Of a stretch of DNA of 64,000 nucleotides, positions 1 to 8,704 are shown one piece after another (position 1 is the stretch's first letter; every line of letters starts with the position of its first letter). Source of the DNA: Argonema galeatum A003/A1 (GTDB lineage: Bacteria; Cyanobacteriota; Cyanobacteriia; Cyanobacteriales; Aerosakkonemataceae). Below the pieces are notes generated by a model. The model saw only the letters and a list, made by a program, of their open reading frames with translations. It did no database searches and was not told where the DNA came from. A program made the position numbers and the translations under genes. The stretch lies in contig NZ_JAIQZM010000016.1 in NCBI RefSeq assembly GCF_023333595.1, forward strand, positions 1 to 64,000, read 5' to 3'.

Positions 1-52
1 TCTTTTCATAATTGATTCTAAATGTCCTATTGTTCGGCTCTATTATAACATT

Positions 53-385
53 TTAGCACACTAAGTACGGAAGAGCCGCTATCGCTTGCAGATATCTGTG
101 TTCATTACTGACACTTACTAAAGAATAAAATAATGCGTTTGCTATACGGTAATACATAACTGCCTTAAAAGAGAGGTAAGAACTGATGACATACTCAAAA
201 CTTTCCCTTGCTGCTGGGTCTCGTTTAGTGAAACTACAGAGATCGGCCATGATTAAAGCAGACACATCACTTATGAGCCTTTTTTTCTCTAAACTTCCAA
301 CGACAATGCTATACGGTACAAAATTCTCAAGAACTTTGTGAATCTCCTCAACCAACATAAACCTGTAAAAACTTGCGTCTATCAT
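53..385 (-). CDS. Short protein resembling the serine acetyltransferase N-terminal domain
   Basis: This 110-aa protein resembles only the helical N-terminal domain of CysE-type serine O-acetyltransferases. The stretch around residues 55-88 (KRDPAARESFEYVISSYLSF, then KAVMYYRIANALFYS) corresponds to the family segment of the form RDPAV...YLKGFHALQAYRIGHWLW. The left-handed beta-helix that carries acetyl-CoA binding is missing. The frame stops at 53, and I see no continuation of the fold in the other frames of bases 1-55. By itself it should not catalyse acetylation. It could be a truncated gene, or a stand-alone helical domain. The family link is by eye and moderate; the coding status is likely because the reading is compact and compositionally normal. 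Confidence 0.45.
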   Translation of the reverse strand: MIDASFYRFMLVEEIHKVLENFVPYSIVVGSLEKKRLISDVSALIMADLCSFTKRDPAARESFEYVISSYLSFKAVMYYRIANALFYSLVSVSNEHRYLQAIAALPYLVC

Positions 386-689
386 GCGTGACTCTTCACA
401 TATAATATTATTGTTGAACTAGACATCGGAGTGGCAAGCATTTTTGGATACGGTGGGCTATCTCTATGGAGATGAACGCAATAATCCCGCATACAAGCTG
501 TAATGATCGGCATAGCTCTTTATCCAGACTAGCAATTAACTTTGATTTTTCAGCTTGCAAAAAATCTGGTAATTATCGGGACTTTTCCACTTGATAGCCC
601 GACAAAAAATCGGTAAATATGGGTAAATGTTGGTAAATGTTGGTAAATGTTGGGTACAATACAACCAAAGCTGACATTTACCGGACTCT
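386..689. other. Intergenic region upstream of the STAND ATPase
   Basis: No gene is supported here. The right part holds the phased repeats listed separately. Two similar AT-rich words, aaaaaatctggtaattat near 558-576 and aaaaaatcggtaaatat near 604-620, suggest that the repeat array extends upstream in degenerate form. Confidence 0.5.
612..682 (+). promoter_or_regulatory. Phased 10-bp iterons plus inverted copy at the promoter of the STAND gene
   Basis: The word GGTAAATAT/GGTAAATGT starts at 612, 622, 632 and 642, an exact period of 10 bp, about one helical turn. An inverted copy, ACATTTACC, lies at 674-682, just before the ATG at 690. A -10-like TACAAT is at 655-660, so any -35 would fall inside the repeats. 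This looks like a multi-site operator overlapping the core promoter of the downstream ATPase gene. The repeats are seen directly; the operator role is inferred. Confidence 0.6.
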
Positions 690-2039
690 ATGAACCTTAA
701 GGAAGTGTTAAAACTCGCAGACGATCTCGTATTTGCTAGAACAGGTAAGCACCTCAATGACTTGCAAGAGACGATTCTGCGGGGGACGTGGGACGATCGG
801 GACTACAAAGAAATTGCCAAGGCGGTTAATCGTTCTGAGGATCGTGTTAGAGAGGTAGGAATGGAATTATGGCAGACCCTTTCACAAGAGTTGGGAAAAA
901 GAGTCAGTAAATCAAATTTTAGAACAACATTTTCACATTTTGAGCAACACCACAACCAAAATAGCTATATGATATGTGGGCATACTTTATACCTGCCAGA
1001 TATACCAAACTCACATCCATCTAATCAAGAAGCATCTAACACAAAACAAACTAAAACATCGCATCAAGATTTAAGCGAGATGCCGGATTTGGGTGCTTTT
1101 TACGATCGCACTCCCGAACTTGACACTCTCACCACTTGGATTTTACCACAACGCTGTCGCCTCATAGCCCTCACGGGTATCAGTGGCATCGGCAAAACAT
1201 CCCTAGCAGTGCAACTCGTACAACAAATTAAAGATGAGTTTGAGTATGTAATTTGGCGGACTCTAGACGCATCCCACACCCTAGATGAATTTCAACATGA
1301 ACTAATCCAGTTTTTCTCCCAGTCAGAAAAGCTAGATTCACCTGCAACTAACCAAAAACCTTTACCGCTAATTAAATATTTACAAAAATATCGCTGCTTA
1401 GTCGTATTAGATGATATTCACAACCTCTTCATTAGCGGCGAATTGGCAGGAAAATATAAACCAGAGTACGAAGAATATCGCTCCCTATTCAAACAAATAG
1501 AAACATTATCCCATCAAAGTTGCTTTCTGCTAATCGGTTGGGAAGAACCGAGAGAAGTTCCTCAAATCGAAAGCGAAAATACTCCCATTCGTAGCTTACA
1601 ACTCACTGGTTTAGACACCGCTGCTGGATGGGAAATTCTCAGAGATAAAGGGTTAGCAGAAATCGACAAATACTCAGCACTCATTCACCTCTACCAAGGC
1701 AACCCGTTATGGTTGAAAAGCGTCGCGACTCTGATTCGAGAGTTGGGAGGATGCGTGACTGAGTTATTACCCGATGATACGATATTGTTGCCGGAAGATT
1801 TGAAAGATGTGTTACAGCAGCAGTTCGATCGCCTATCCGAATTGGAAAAACAAGTTATATCTTTGTTAGCGAAAGAAACCGAACCAGTCAATCTGGGAAA
1901 ATTGCTAGAGAATGGCAGAATGCGATCGTCCGATTTACTAAACGCGCTGCAATCTCTATCGCGGCGCTGCTTGATAGAACAACAAGCAAATTTTTACACT
2001 CTGCCACCTGTACTGAGGGAGTATATCAAAGGGTTATAA
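690..2039 (+). CDS. STAND-type NB-ARC ATPase with N-terminal vMAP-like helical domain
   Basis: This 449-aa protein has an N-terminal helix-turn-helix-like region (about residues 1-85, MNLKEVLKLADDLVFARTGK onward) of the type found in cyanobacterial STAND proteins (vMAP-like). A variable linker follows, then an NB-ARC ATPase with Walker A GISGIGKTSL (about residues 164-173) and Walker B CLVVLDDIHN. The C-terminal part ends as a winged-helix-like segment (LLNALQSLSRRCLIEQQANF), and there are no sensor repeats (WD40, TPR) after it. STAND ATPases are signal-dependent switches, many of them in defence or cell-death pathways. No effector domain is visible here, so it may regulate transcription or need a partner. 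The leader is short and has no clear ribosome binding site. Upstream iterons suggest autoregulation. Confidence 0.8.
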   Translation: MNLKEVLKLADDLVFARTGKHLNDLQETILRGTWDDRDYKEIAKAVNRSEDRVREVGMELWQTLSQELGKRVSKSNFRTTFSHFEQHHNQNSYMICGHTLYLPDIPNSHPSNQEASNTKQTKTSHQDLSEMPDLGAFYDRTPELDTLTTWILPQRCRLIALTGISGIGKTSLAVQLVQQIKDEFEYVIWRTLDASHTLDEFQHELIQFFSQSEKLDSPATNQKPLPLIKYLQKYRCLVVLDDIHNLFISGELAGKYKPEYEEYRSLFKQIETLSHQSCFLLIGWEEPREVPQIESENTPIRSLQLTGLDTAAGWEILRDKGLAEIDKYSALIHLYQGNPLWLKSVATLIRELGGCVTELLPDDTILLPEDLKDVLQQQFDRLSELEKQVISLLAKETEPVNLGKLLENGRMRSSDLLNALQSLSRRCLIEQQANFYTLPPVLREYIKGL

Positions 2040-2092
2040 CCCATCAAAAACATTTCTCACATCAAGTATCATTATTGACTAACGACTAATAA

Positions 2093-3556
2093 CTAAAATT
2101 GCCGCGACCAATCTTTTGGCCAACGTTCAACAACCACTTTGGTTTGTGTGAAGAATTCGACAGCATGACGCCCTTGTCCGTGCAAATCTCCAAAGAAACT
2201 TGCTTTCCAACCGCTGAACGGAAAGAATGCCATTGGAGCTGCTACTCCTATATTAATACCGATATTGCCAGCATCAGCTTCGTAACGGAATTTTCGGGCT
2301 GCTGCGCCGCTGGTGGTGAACAAACAAGCCATGTTCCCCCACTCACCGCTATTTACCAAAGCAATAGCATCATCAATTGTATCCAAATGAATCAATCCCA
2401 ACACCGGGCCGAAAATTTCCGTGCGGGCAATTTCACTTTTGGGATTGACATTTTGCAAGATGGTTGGGCGAATAAAATTACCTTGTTCGTAACTGGGAAT
2501 ATTGGGATTTCGACCGTCTACTAACGCCGTTGCGCCTTCATCAATTCCCTTTTGAATTAATCCTTCGATTCGAGTTTGACTTTCGCGGTTGATGACAGGA
2601 CCCATTTGCACTTTATCATTCAAACCATAACCGACAATTCGCGTTTGGGCAACCTCAGCAATAGCTTCTGTAAATGTCTCGCGTGCTTTGCCGACAGTGA
2701 CTGCCAAAGAGGCGGCGAGGCAACGTTGTCCGGCACAACCAAAAGCACTATCTGCTGTAATTCTAATCGTAGTTTCCAAGTCGGCATCTGGCAATACAAT
2801 AATAGGATTCTTCGCTCCTCCTTGGCATTGAGCGCGTTTACCGTTAGCAGCGGCGCGACTGTAAACGTACTTCGCTACTGGTGTGGAACCCACAAAACTA
2901 ATGGCGCGAATTATGGGATGATCTAAAATTGCATCTACGACTTCTTTGGCACCGTTGACTAAATTAATTACTCCTTTTGGCAGTCCGGTTTGTTCGAGCA
3001 AATGGAAGATTTTTTGCATTGTCAGCGGCACTTTTTCCGATGGTTTGATAATGCTAGTATTGCCGCAAGCTAAAGCATAAGGTAAAAACCAAAAAGGAAT
3101 CATGCCGGGGAAGTTGAAAGGTGCAATAATTGCAGTTACTCCGACTGGTTGACGGATCGAAAATTCGTCAATGCCACGCGCCACATCTTCCAGGTAATCT
3201 CCTTGCATTAAGATGGGAATTCCGCAGGCGACTTCTACATTTTCAATGGCTCGCCGCATTTCACCCTTAGACTCAGCTAAAGTCTTGCCGCATTCGAGGG
3301 TAATGGTACGCGCAAGCTCATCAAAATGCTCTTCGAGGAGGTTTTTGAGTTTGAACAAGTATTGCACCCTTTCTGTTGGCGGAGTCCGCCTCCAGGTGGT
3401 AAAGGCAGTTGCTGCTGCGACAGCTGCTTGCTCCACTTCCGTTGCAGGGGACAATGGCACAGTACCCAGCACCTCAGCCGTAGCCGGGTTAATCACATCC
3501 AGGTAGTTTGTCGCGCTGGATGTACACCATTCACCATTTATATAGTTTTTTAACAC
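2093..3556 (-). CDS. mmsA: CoA-acylating methylmalonate-semialdehyde dehydrogenase
   Basis: This 487-aa member of the aldehyde dehydrogenase superfamily matches MmsA/IolA along its full length. It would oxidise methylmalonate semialdehyde (and malonate semialdehyde) with NAD and CoA to propionyl-CoA (acetyl-CoA) in valine, beta-alanine or inositol breakdown in the cytoplasm. Family landmarks are [18 protein letters not shown], the nucleotide-binding [20 protein letters not shown] and the catalytic cysteine in [10 protein letters not shown]; the C-terminal [13 protein letters not shown] is typical. The start is GTG at 3556, giving [10 protein letters not shown], the usual N-terminus. No partner of valine breakdown is adjacent, so it appears to be a single-gene unit. 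Confidence 0.93.
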   Translation of the reverse strand: MLKNYINGEWCTSSATNYLDVINPATAEVLGTVPLSPATEVEQAAVAAATAFTTWRRTPPTERVQYLFKLKNLLEEHFDELARTITLECGKTLAESKGEMRRAIENVEVACGIPILMQGDYLEDVARGIDEFSIRQPVGVTAIIAPFNFPGMIPFWFLPYALACGNTSIIKPSEKVPLTMQKIFHLLEQTGLPKGVINLVNGAKEVVDAILDHPIIRAISFVGSTPVAKYVYSRAAANGKRAQCQGGAKNPIIVLPDADLETTIRITADSAFGCAGQRCLAASLAVTVGKARETFTEAIAEVAQTRIVGYGLNDKVQMGPVINRESQTRIEGLIQKGIDEGATALVDGRNPNIPSYEQGNFIRPTILQNVNPKSEIARTEIFGPVLGLIHLDTIDDAIALVNSGEWGNMACLFTTSGAAARKFRYEADAGNIGINIGVAAPMAFFPFSGWKASFFGDLHGQGRHAVEFFTQTKVVVERWPKDWSRQF

Positions 3557-3653
3557 GCCTATTCCTTAATAACGGTTACTATTAAGCTTTGAGTGGTCAG
3601 CACTTTACCCTGTGTGGGTAAGCGTTTGGAGTATATCATTTAAGGAGGAACAA

Positions 3654-3728
3654 ATGTCAGAATTTCAAGATTTTCTTAAATATAAATGTGCTTACATCAT
3701 ATCCTTCCACAGTATTCTTCTTCATTAA
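3654..3728 (+). CDS. Possible 24-aa peptide or gene relic with a strong ribosome binding site
   Basis: An ATG at 3654 follows an excellent Shine-Dalgarno sequence (AAGGAGGAACAA) and opens a 24-codon frame, MSEFQDFLKYKCAYIISFHS onward, which ends at 3728 inside the 3' end of the opposite-strand gene. It could be the 5' remnant of a truncated gene, or a small peptide. Only the ribosome binding site supports it. Confidence 0.25.
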   Translation: MSEFQDFLKYKCAYIISFHSILLH

Positions 3729-4020
3729 GACGAAAGGCAGTTATCTTAACATCCGCGTCGCCATACCGTTCCTTAATTTTTTGGATGATGCCTTCCAATT
3801 TGGGGTCAACTACATACTCGCCAGTGTCCGGTTCTATGGCAATCAACCAATTGTAATACTTTTCCATCAGTTCTGGGCGGATTCTTTCAAAGATTGCTCG
3901 ACAGCGCAGTCCGAGTTCTGTTCTTTCAGCTCTGCGTCGAGCTATTTCTTCAGGCGGGACGGTGTATTCTGGGAATATTCTACCCCGTCGCAGTTGTCGC
4001 TTTTCTGGTAAGTGGTTCAT
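3697..4020 (-). CDS. Conserved hypothetical cyanobacterial protein
   Basis: This 107-aa, charged, soluble protein has an arginine- and glutamate-rich N-terminal half (PPEEIARRRAERTELGLRCR) and a C-terminal part of alternating strands and helices (YYNWLIAIEPDTGEYVVDPK). I recognise the second part as a short conserved cyanobacterial family of unknown function. The end, RLNEEEYCGRI, closes the domain neatly, so the stop looks genuine. No catalytic motif is visible, and neither neighbour hints at a role. Confidence 0.65.
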   Translation of the reverse strand: MNHLPEKRQLRRGRIFPEYTVPPEEIARRRAERTELGLRCRAIFERIRPELMEKYYNWLIAIEPDTGEYVVDPKLEGIIQKIKERYGDADVKITAFRLNEEEYCGRI

Positions 4021-4118
4021 ATCGATTTAAAAGTTGATTCTTGGATTATTTTATGATACCAAATCGCCAGAGTTTCGACAGTATTAGGGTAGGCAATGTC
4101 CGCCATACTGAACTAATA

Positions 4119-4607
4119 CTAAAATTGACAAGAACTGCGGACTAAAGCTACTACTTCAAAAACTGTAGGATAACTGCTTGAAAAAGGGCTACAAGCCTCT
4201 ATTTTTGGGCTATTAATAGTGTTTTTAAAATACACACCTTCACCATAATATGGAATATCTGGTTTTTTAGGTATAGCTATATGAATTGCTATTTGACCGC
4301 GATTGAGAAGCAAAATCGAATACTGATAATTTTCTGTTTCCACTGAAGAATTATTAAGATTACTCAGAGAGTCCGTAAAGACTAAATTTTCTGAATAGTA
4401 AGCTTTCTGAGCATCGGTAGAATTTTTAATATTAACGGTTGCTTCAACTCCTTTAGCTTTGTTCACGAATTTGAGGAGAGAAGGTAAAGCAATACCTGCC
4501 AAAACACTAATTATGAAAATTACAACCAGCAATTCAACCAGGGTGAACCCCTGCTCTCGATTTTTCAGGTAGGAATATCTCAAAAACTCATTTTTGAAGT
4601 TGTTCAT
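4119..4607 (-). CDS. Type IV pilin-like protein
   Basis: This 162-aa protein carries a class III prepilin signal: a basic leader (MNNFKNEFLRYSYLKNREQG) cut after Gly, then FTLVELLVVIFIISVLAGIA with the conserved Glu at mature position 5. The hydrophobic helix continues into a cyanobacterial PilA-like head with the signature KAKGVEATVNIKNSTDAQKA and a possible C-terminal disulfide (CSPFSSSYPTVF and SSCQF). It would be processed by PilD and assembled into a pilus or pseudopilus. The start at 4607 has a good GAGG ribosome site. No other pilus gene is nearby; such orphan minor pilins are common in cyanobacteria. Confidence 0.88.
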   Translation of the reverse strand: MNNFKNEFLRYSYLKNREQGFTLVELLVVIFIISVLAGIALPSLLKFVNKAKGVEATVNIKNSTDAQKAYYSENLVFTDSLSNLNNSSVETENYQYSILLLNRGQIAIHIAIPKKPDIPYYGEGVYFKNTINSPKIEACSPFSSSYPTVFEVVALVRSSCQF

Positions 4608-4641
4608 AATTACCTCATCGAAAAAATAGATTAATAGAAAT

Positions 4642-7629
4642 TTATGTAATTTTAGTCTCTATTACAGCTTGCAATTGACTCAAGGATTCGTTATAATTAA
4701 GATGACTTCCATCAATAAATGAGCCCCAGGTTCGGGGAATTTCGGCTTGATTTTGGCATATTACTGGCAACCAACTGGCACAGGGAAATTTATCTTCCAT
4801 GCTTTGCAACTTTGACCGCGCTTCTCGCACAGAAACATATAAAGATTTGCCAGCAGAAAAAGTTAGGAGAAAGTTTTTCAGAAACTCCTGTGCGACTAAA
4901 TCGGGTATGGATTCGCGCATGACAATGATTTGGGGAATGTGCAAATCGTCCAGTTGTTGCGCTAATCCCAAACCATCGCAGGAGTTGAAAATGGCAAGAT
5001 GCAAACCGCGATCGATCGCAGTTTTCAAAGCATTCTCTAAATCTTCAATCGTTAGCCTATCCGTTTGATTAATATCAATCCAACCGTTGATTTTTTCCCA
5101 TTTACTCGAACTGTGTCCCGAAAAACAGAGAATATCCCAGCCTTGTTCATCCCACAGGGATTCATCAAATTGTTTGCGCGTTGGTTCTACTAAAAAAACT
5201 GTTTCAGCGTCGGGTAATTTTTCTAGTATTTGTCTATCTTCTTCTATATTCAATCCTTTGCTATTTCCCAAAATAGCCAAAATTCTCACCTTATTTCTGG
5301 AAGCAACAGATTTTGTCATTCTGTCACCTTCCGTAGCGCTCAAAGCGACTTCAGATTGGCGATAATCTTCGCACAAATCCCACAAATGCCAGGGAAGGCG
5401 TCGCACTTGGATATCTTCAGATTGGATAATTATGCGGATTGGGTCAGATATATTTAATTTTGTCCGTAACTTATTTTTAATTGGACTAAACTCTTCCGAG
5501 TTAAGCCAAGTATTGAGTTGCTTTTTCAACTCGTTAGCTAAACTTTCAATTTCTTTCTTTAATTTAGGAATATCTTGAATCGAAACTTGCTTTATCTGGG
5601 ACTGTGGTTTGATGCGGGGAAGCACACCTTGTGCTTGATAGCACAACCTGAGATTTTCATATTTTACTTGCCACTGTTGATAAATTTGTGGTATTTCTGG
5701 TTTGGCAGGTAAGCTGGCGGTAAACTTGGCGGGTAAAGAATGTCCATCTGACCAAATATGCGCTGTAATTGCTACAAATCCTTGCTCAAAATCACCATTT
5801 TCTAAGCTTAAAACTACTAATTTTTCTGATAAAATAGGTTTTTCAGCTATCTGCTTAATCACCGAAAGCATATCAGCATTTTGCTGATGATAGCGTTCCA
5901 ACAGTGCCGATCGATCTTTTAATTCAGCTTGATATTTTTGCTCTAAAGTTTTCAGGTTTTCTTCATAAATTTGGATAAAATCGCTGTGAATTTTGGCTTT
6001 ATTCGCATCCACAGGTACTCTGACTTTGACGATCACAACGCCATCGCCTTTGTTTTCAATGCTTTGGATATCGAGTTTAGTGCCTTCATTTACCACTTGC
6101 ACTTGTTGGAAAGATTGGGTGAAAGCTGTGGCGTTGATACCGTTGCGGAAAATTAGATCGACGGTGTTCAAAACTTCTTGAAACAGACTGGTAAATTCTC
6201 CTGGCGCAAACTCGCCGCTGCTGGGACGGCGTTCGCGATCGTCTGTTCTCGGTTTGGGATTTTCTAGCAGATAAACCCATCGACAATCAACCCATTCCAG
6301 TTGGGTGGTGCTGTCAATATTCCACGTTCCCAAACCGCAAGCGCCTGTTAGTTTGGCGTTAGTGAAGTCAGTCGCAATTGCCTGAATTTGGCTTAAATTT
6401 GTCCACTCCAAACAGGCATCTTCAAAGGTTGCTTCGCTGAGATCTGCTTCTCTCAAATTAGCATAGCTGAGGTCTGCTGCCATCAGGTTTGCTCCTTTGA
6501 GATTAGCATTAGTATATGATTTTTCGCGTCCATTTCCGCTAACCAGAAAATCTCTGACTTTTGAGTTCACTAATATTGTACCACTTAATCTTGCCCAGTC
6601 AAGATTTATTGCTTTGTGCCATAAGGTGCGCGTTGTATTAGCAAATCTAATATCGGTGCTTTTGAGGGTGGCGTAACTGAAGTTGGCATTAGTTAAATTA
6701 GCACCGCGAAAACTGGTTCCGCCTATAGCTGCGATCGCAACGCCAATTTGGTGCAGAATGATATATTTATCGTCTTCGGCTAAAACTCGATCGGCAATGT
6801 AATTATTCAATAAAACTAAAACAACAGCTAATATTACGGCAATGGAAATGACGGTAATTTGAGCAGCAAGTGCCACCGATTTTGGTAGAGGTGGTATGAT
6901 TTGATAAAAATATCTAGAACCATTACGAGTGACGATCGCAGTGGCAATTATCGCGATCGCCATTGCTTCACCTACAACTAAAAATTTTATCCTCTCTCCT
7001 ACCACAACTACAGCTAAAAATACCGCTAAACCTAATGATATAACTACCACAATAGTCGCCGCAACTGCGATCGCCAAATACAAAATTACATAAGCCGAAC
7101 TTGACGCCCCAGCTTGTCCCGTGGCAGCAGCAATAAAATTGCCTAATCTAAAAGCTCTAAACCAATCAAAAAACTTGTTGTTATCGTTACTAATAGCGCT
7201 GAAAACCCCAATCAAAGAACCACACACAGCCACCACACTCGCGACAATAGCGATCGTTGTTTGGATGCCTTGACGAATCGTAATAATTAACAATATTATA
7301 TTAATAGATAGGATTAAAAAGAAGCATAATAAACTAGCAATAGTGCCGATCGGCTTATCTGGGTATGGTATTAAAAAAATCGTTGTTTGATAAGCTGTAG
7401 TTACAGCCGCAATTCCTGATATTGCTGATAGCAGTGCCGCAATAATTAATATTCCTATTTTCCAGTTAAGTTGGAGTCCCGCTTGAGTATGGCTGAAGTT
7501 AGCATTGGTGAGATTCGCATTAGTAAAATCTGCACCTTCGATGTTTGAATAAGAGAAATCGGTATTTGAGAGGTTTTCACCTCTGAAAGAACGTCCTTGG
7601 AGATTTCTGCGCTGTAAATTAAGGAACAT
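4642..7629 (-). CDS. Pentapeptide-repeat / multi-spanning membrane / CHAT caspase-like protein
   Basis: This 995-aa multidomain protein is built as follows. Pentapeptide repeats lie at about residues 8-50 (NLSNTDFSYSNIEGADFTNA), then about six membrane spans (roughly 55-290), a second pentapeptide block (about 305-430), a linker with a coiled-coil-like part (YEENLKTLEQKYQAELKDRS), and a C-terminal CHAT peptidase domain from about residue 780. The catalytic dyad is visible: His839 in CFSGHSSSKW and Cys884 in FNSCDGLGLA. CHAT proteases are caspase relatives used in signalling and abortive cell death. Here the protease should face the cytoplasm from a membrane scaffold. It lies downstream of a DUF1822 gene and a sigma-like gene on the same strand, which suggests a functional group. 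Substrate and trigger are unknown. Confidence 0.85.
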   Translation of the reverse strand: MFLNLQRRNLQGRSFRGENLSNTDFSYSNIEGADFTNANLTNANFSHTQAGLQLNWKIGILIIAALLSAISGIAAVTTAYQTTIFLIPYPDKPIGTIASLLCFFLILSINIILLIITIRQGIQTTIAIVASVVAVCGSLIGVFSAISNDNNKFFDWFRAFRLGNFIAAATGQAGASSSAYVILYLAIAVAATIVVVISLGLAVFLAVVVVGERIKFLVVGEAMAIAIIATAIVTRNGSRYFYQIIPPLPKSVALAAQITVISIAVILAVVLVLLNNYIADRVLAEDDKYIILHQIGVAIAAIGGTSFRGANLTNANFSYATLKSTDIRFANTTRTLWHKAINLDWARLSGTILVNSKVRDFLVSGNGREKSYTNANLKGANLMAADLSYANLREADLSEATFEDACLEWTNLSQIQAIATDFTNAKLTGACGLGTWNIDSTTQLEWVDCRWVYLLENPKPRTDDRERRPSSGEFAPGEFTSLFQEVLNTVDLIFRNGINATAFTQSFQQVQVVNEGTKLDIQSIENKGDGVVIVKVRVPVDANKAKIHSDFIQIYEENLKTLEQKYQAELKDRSALLERYHQQNADMLSVIKQIAEKPILSEKLVVLSLENGDFEQGFVAITAHIWSDGHSLPAKFTASLPAKPEIPQIYQQWQVKYENLRLCYQAQGVLPRIKPQSQIKQVSIQDIPKLKKEIESLANELKKQLNTWLNSEEFSPIKNKLRTKLNISDPIRIIIQSEDIQVRRLPWHLWDLCEDYRQSEVALSATEGDRMTKSVASRNKVRILAILGNSKGLNIEEDRQILEKLPDAETVFLVEPTRKQFDESLWDEQGWDILCFSGHSSSKWEKINGWIDINQTDRLTIEDLENALKTAIDRGLHLAIFNSCDGLGLAQQLDDLHIPQIIVMRESIPDLVAQEFLKNFLLTFSAGKSLYVSVREARSKLQSMEDKFPCASWLPVICQNQAEIPRTWGSFIDGSHLNYNESLSQLQAVIETKIT

Positions 7630-7682
7630 AAACTTTAACCTTGTTCATTTATTCAGTCCACTTTAGTGGACTTTCGCTATTA

Positions 7683-7750
7683 GCCTGGGGTTTGAACCCC
7701 AGGCGGGCTATGTGGTTGGGTTTAAACCCCAGGCGGGCTATGTGGTTGGT
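7683..7750. repeat. Palindrome and 30-bp tandem duplication between DUF1822 and CHAT genes
   Basis: A perfect palindrome with arms CCTGGGG/CCCCAGG lies at 7683-7704. The segment from its second half through ggcgggctatgtggttggg is repeated almost exactly at 7691-7720 and 7721-7750. It sits in the 134-bp gap between two co-directional genes and could act as a processing site or partial terminator. Confidence 0.6.
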
Positions 7751-7763
7751 GGGAACGAGGAAA

Positions 7764-8675
7764 TCAAATCACAAAATCTTGCTTCACACTCGTTTCTCCC
7801 AGCGCCACGGCGACGGTGAAACGTTCTTCTAATTCAGCACTGAAATGCAACTGAATAAAATTATCCGCCTCCCTCGATTCCGTGTCAAGAACTGTTTCTC
7901 CCGATTCATCCATTACCATCAACTTCACCCCGGGCGGCAAAAAACTTTGACCTTTCATCGGATGCACCTGCACCCGAATATCTACTTCTGAATCTGGTTC
8001 TGGCGGCAGCATAACTACCAACGCCAGGGACTGTTCGCCCAGTTCCATTCCTAAGTCAATCTGCTGACCCCGCGTAATATTCACGGCGTCTCTAAACATA
8101 TATGCCAGTTCGACTTTTTCTATGCTTAAAAGCTGCTCGATCGCTTGCCAACTAGCCTCAATTATCCCTGAAAACCATTGTCTCAGATTTACAGGTTCAG
8201 ATTGTCGTTTTTGACACAAAAACTCTGTAAATTTTTCTAAAGATTGCAGTTGGCTGAGGTGGATTTCTTTGGCTGGGTTTTCCGTAAATCCCAACAATGT
8301 CGCTTCTTTCAAAGATTGGTTTAGCCGCACGGCAACATAGCCAATCCTGTTTTCCCAAACATCGGGAGGAATGTGGCAAACTTCTGCATCTGGTAAGACG
8401 GGGCGACATTCTAATTTGCCTAGATATTTTATATCCAAATCGGCAACATCCATGAATTTCAGCATCACTGGATTGCGGCTATCACTTTGAGACCAATTGG
8501 CCTCAAATCCCAGGCAGCGGATGTAAAAATCGACGGCGTAGACTGCTAATGTATTGAGATAAACCTGCTTGGCTTTTTGAGGTGATGGTTGGTGTTGGCA
8601 GCACTGTTGGGCGATCGAGTGGGCTTCAAAAGATAGGGGTACTGCGAATGTCAAATTTTCAGTTAGTTTACTCAT
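7764..8675 (-). CDS. DUF1822 family protein
   Basis: This 303-aa cyanobacterial protein has the layout of DUF1822: N-terminal LTENLTFAVPLSFEAHSIAQ, a central part that names conserved DNA- or protein-like segments (NTLAVYAVDFYIRCLGFEAN, GYVAVRLNQSLKEATLLGF), and a beta-rich C-terminal domain (VDIRVQVHPMKGQSFLPPGV). The biochemical function of DUF1822 is not known. From memory, such genes often stand beside sigma-like and CHAT or CHASE2 genes in cyanobacteria, as here. It starts 29 bp after the sigma-like gene and very probably shares its transcript, with the CHAT gene 134 bp further on. It may be an adaptor linking the sigma-like factor with the membrane CHAT protein; this is inference. Confidence 0.82.
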   Translation of the reverse strand: MSKLTENLTFAVPLSFEAHSIAQQCCQHQPSPQKAKQVYLNTLAVYAVDFYIRCLGFEANWSQSDSRNPVMLKFMDVADLDIKYLGKLECRPVLPDAEVCHIPPDVWENRIGYVAVRLNQSLKEATLLGFTENPAKEIHLSQLQSLEKFTEFLCQKRQSEPVNLRQWFSGIIEASWQAIEQLLSIEKVELAYMFRDAVNITRGQQIDLGMELGEQSLALVVMLPPEPDSEVDIRVQVHPMKGQSFLPPGVKLMVMDESGETVLDTESREADNFIQLHFSAELEERFTVAVALGETSVKQDFVI

Positions 8676-8704
8676 AATTATCTCTTTTCCAACCTCTTTG
8701 GCAA

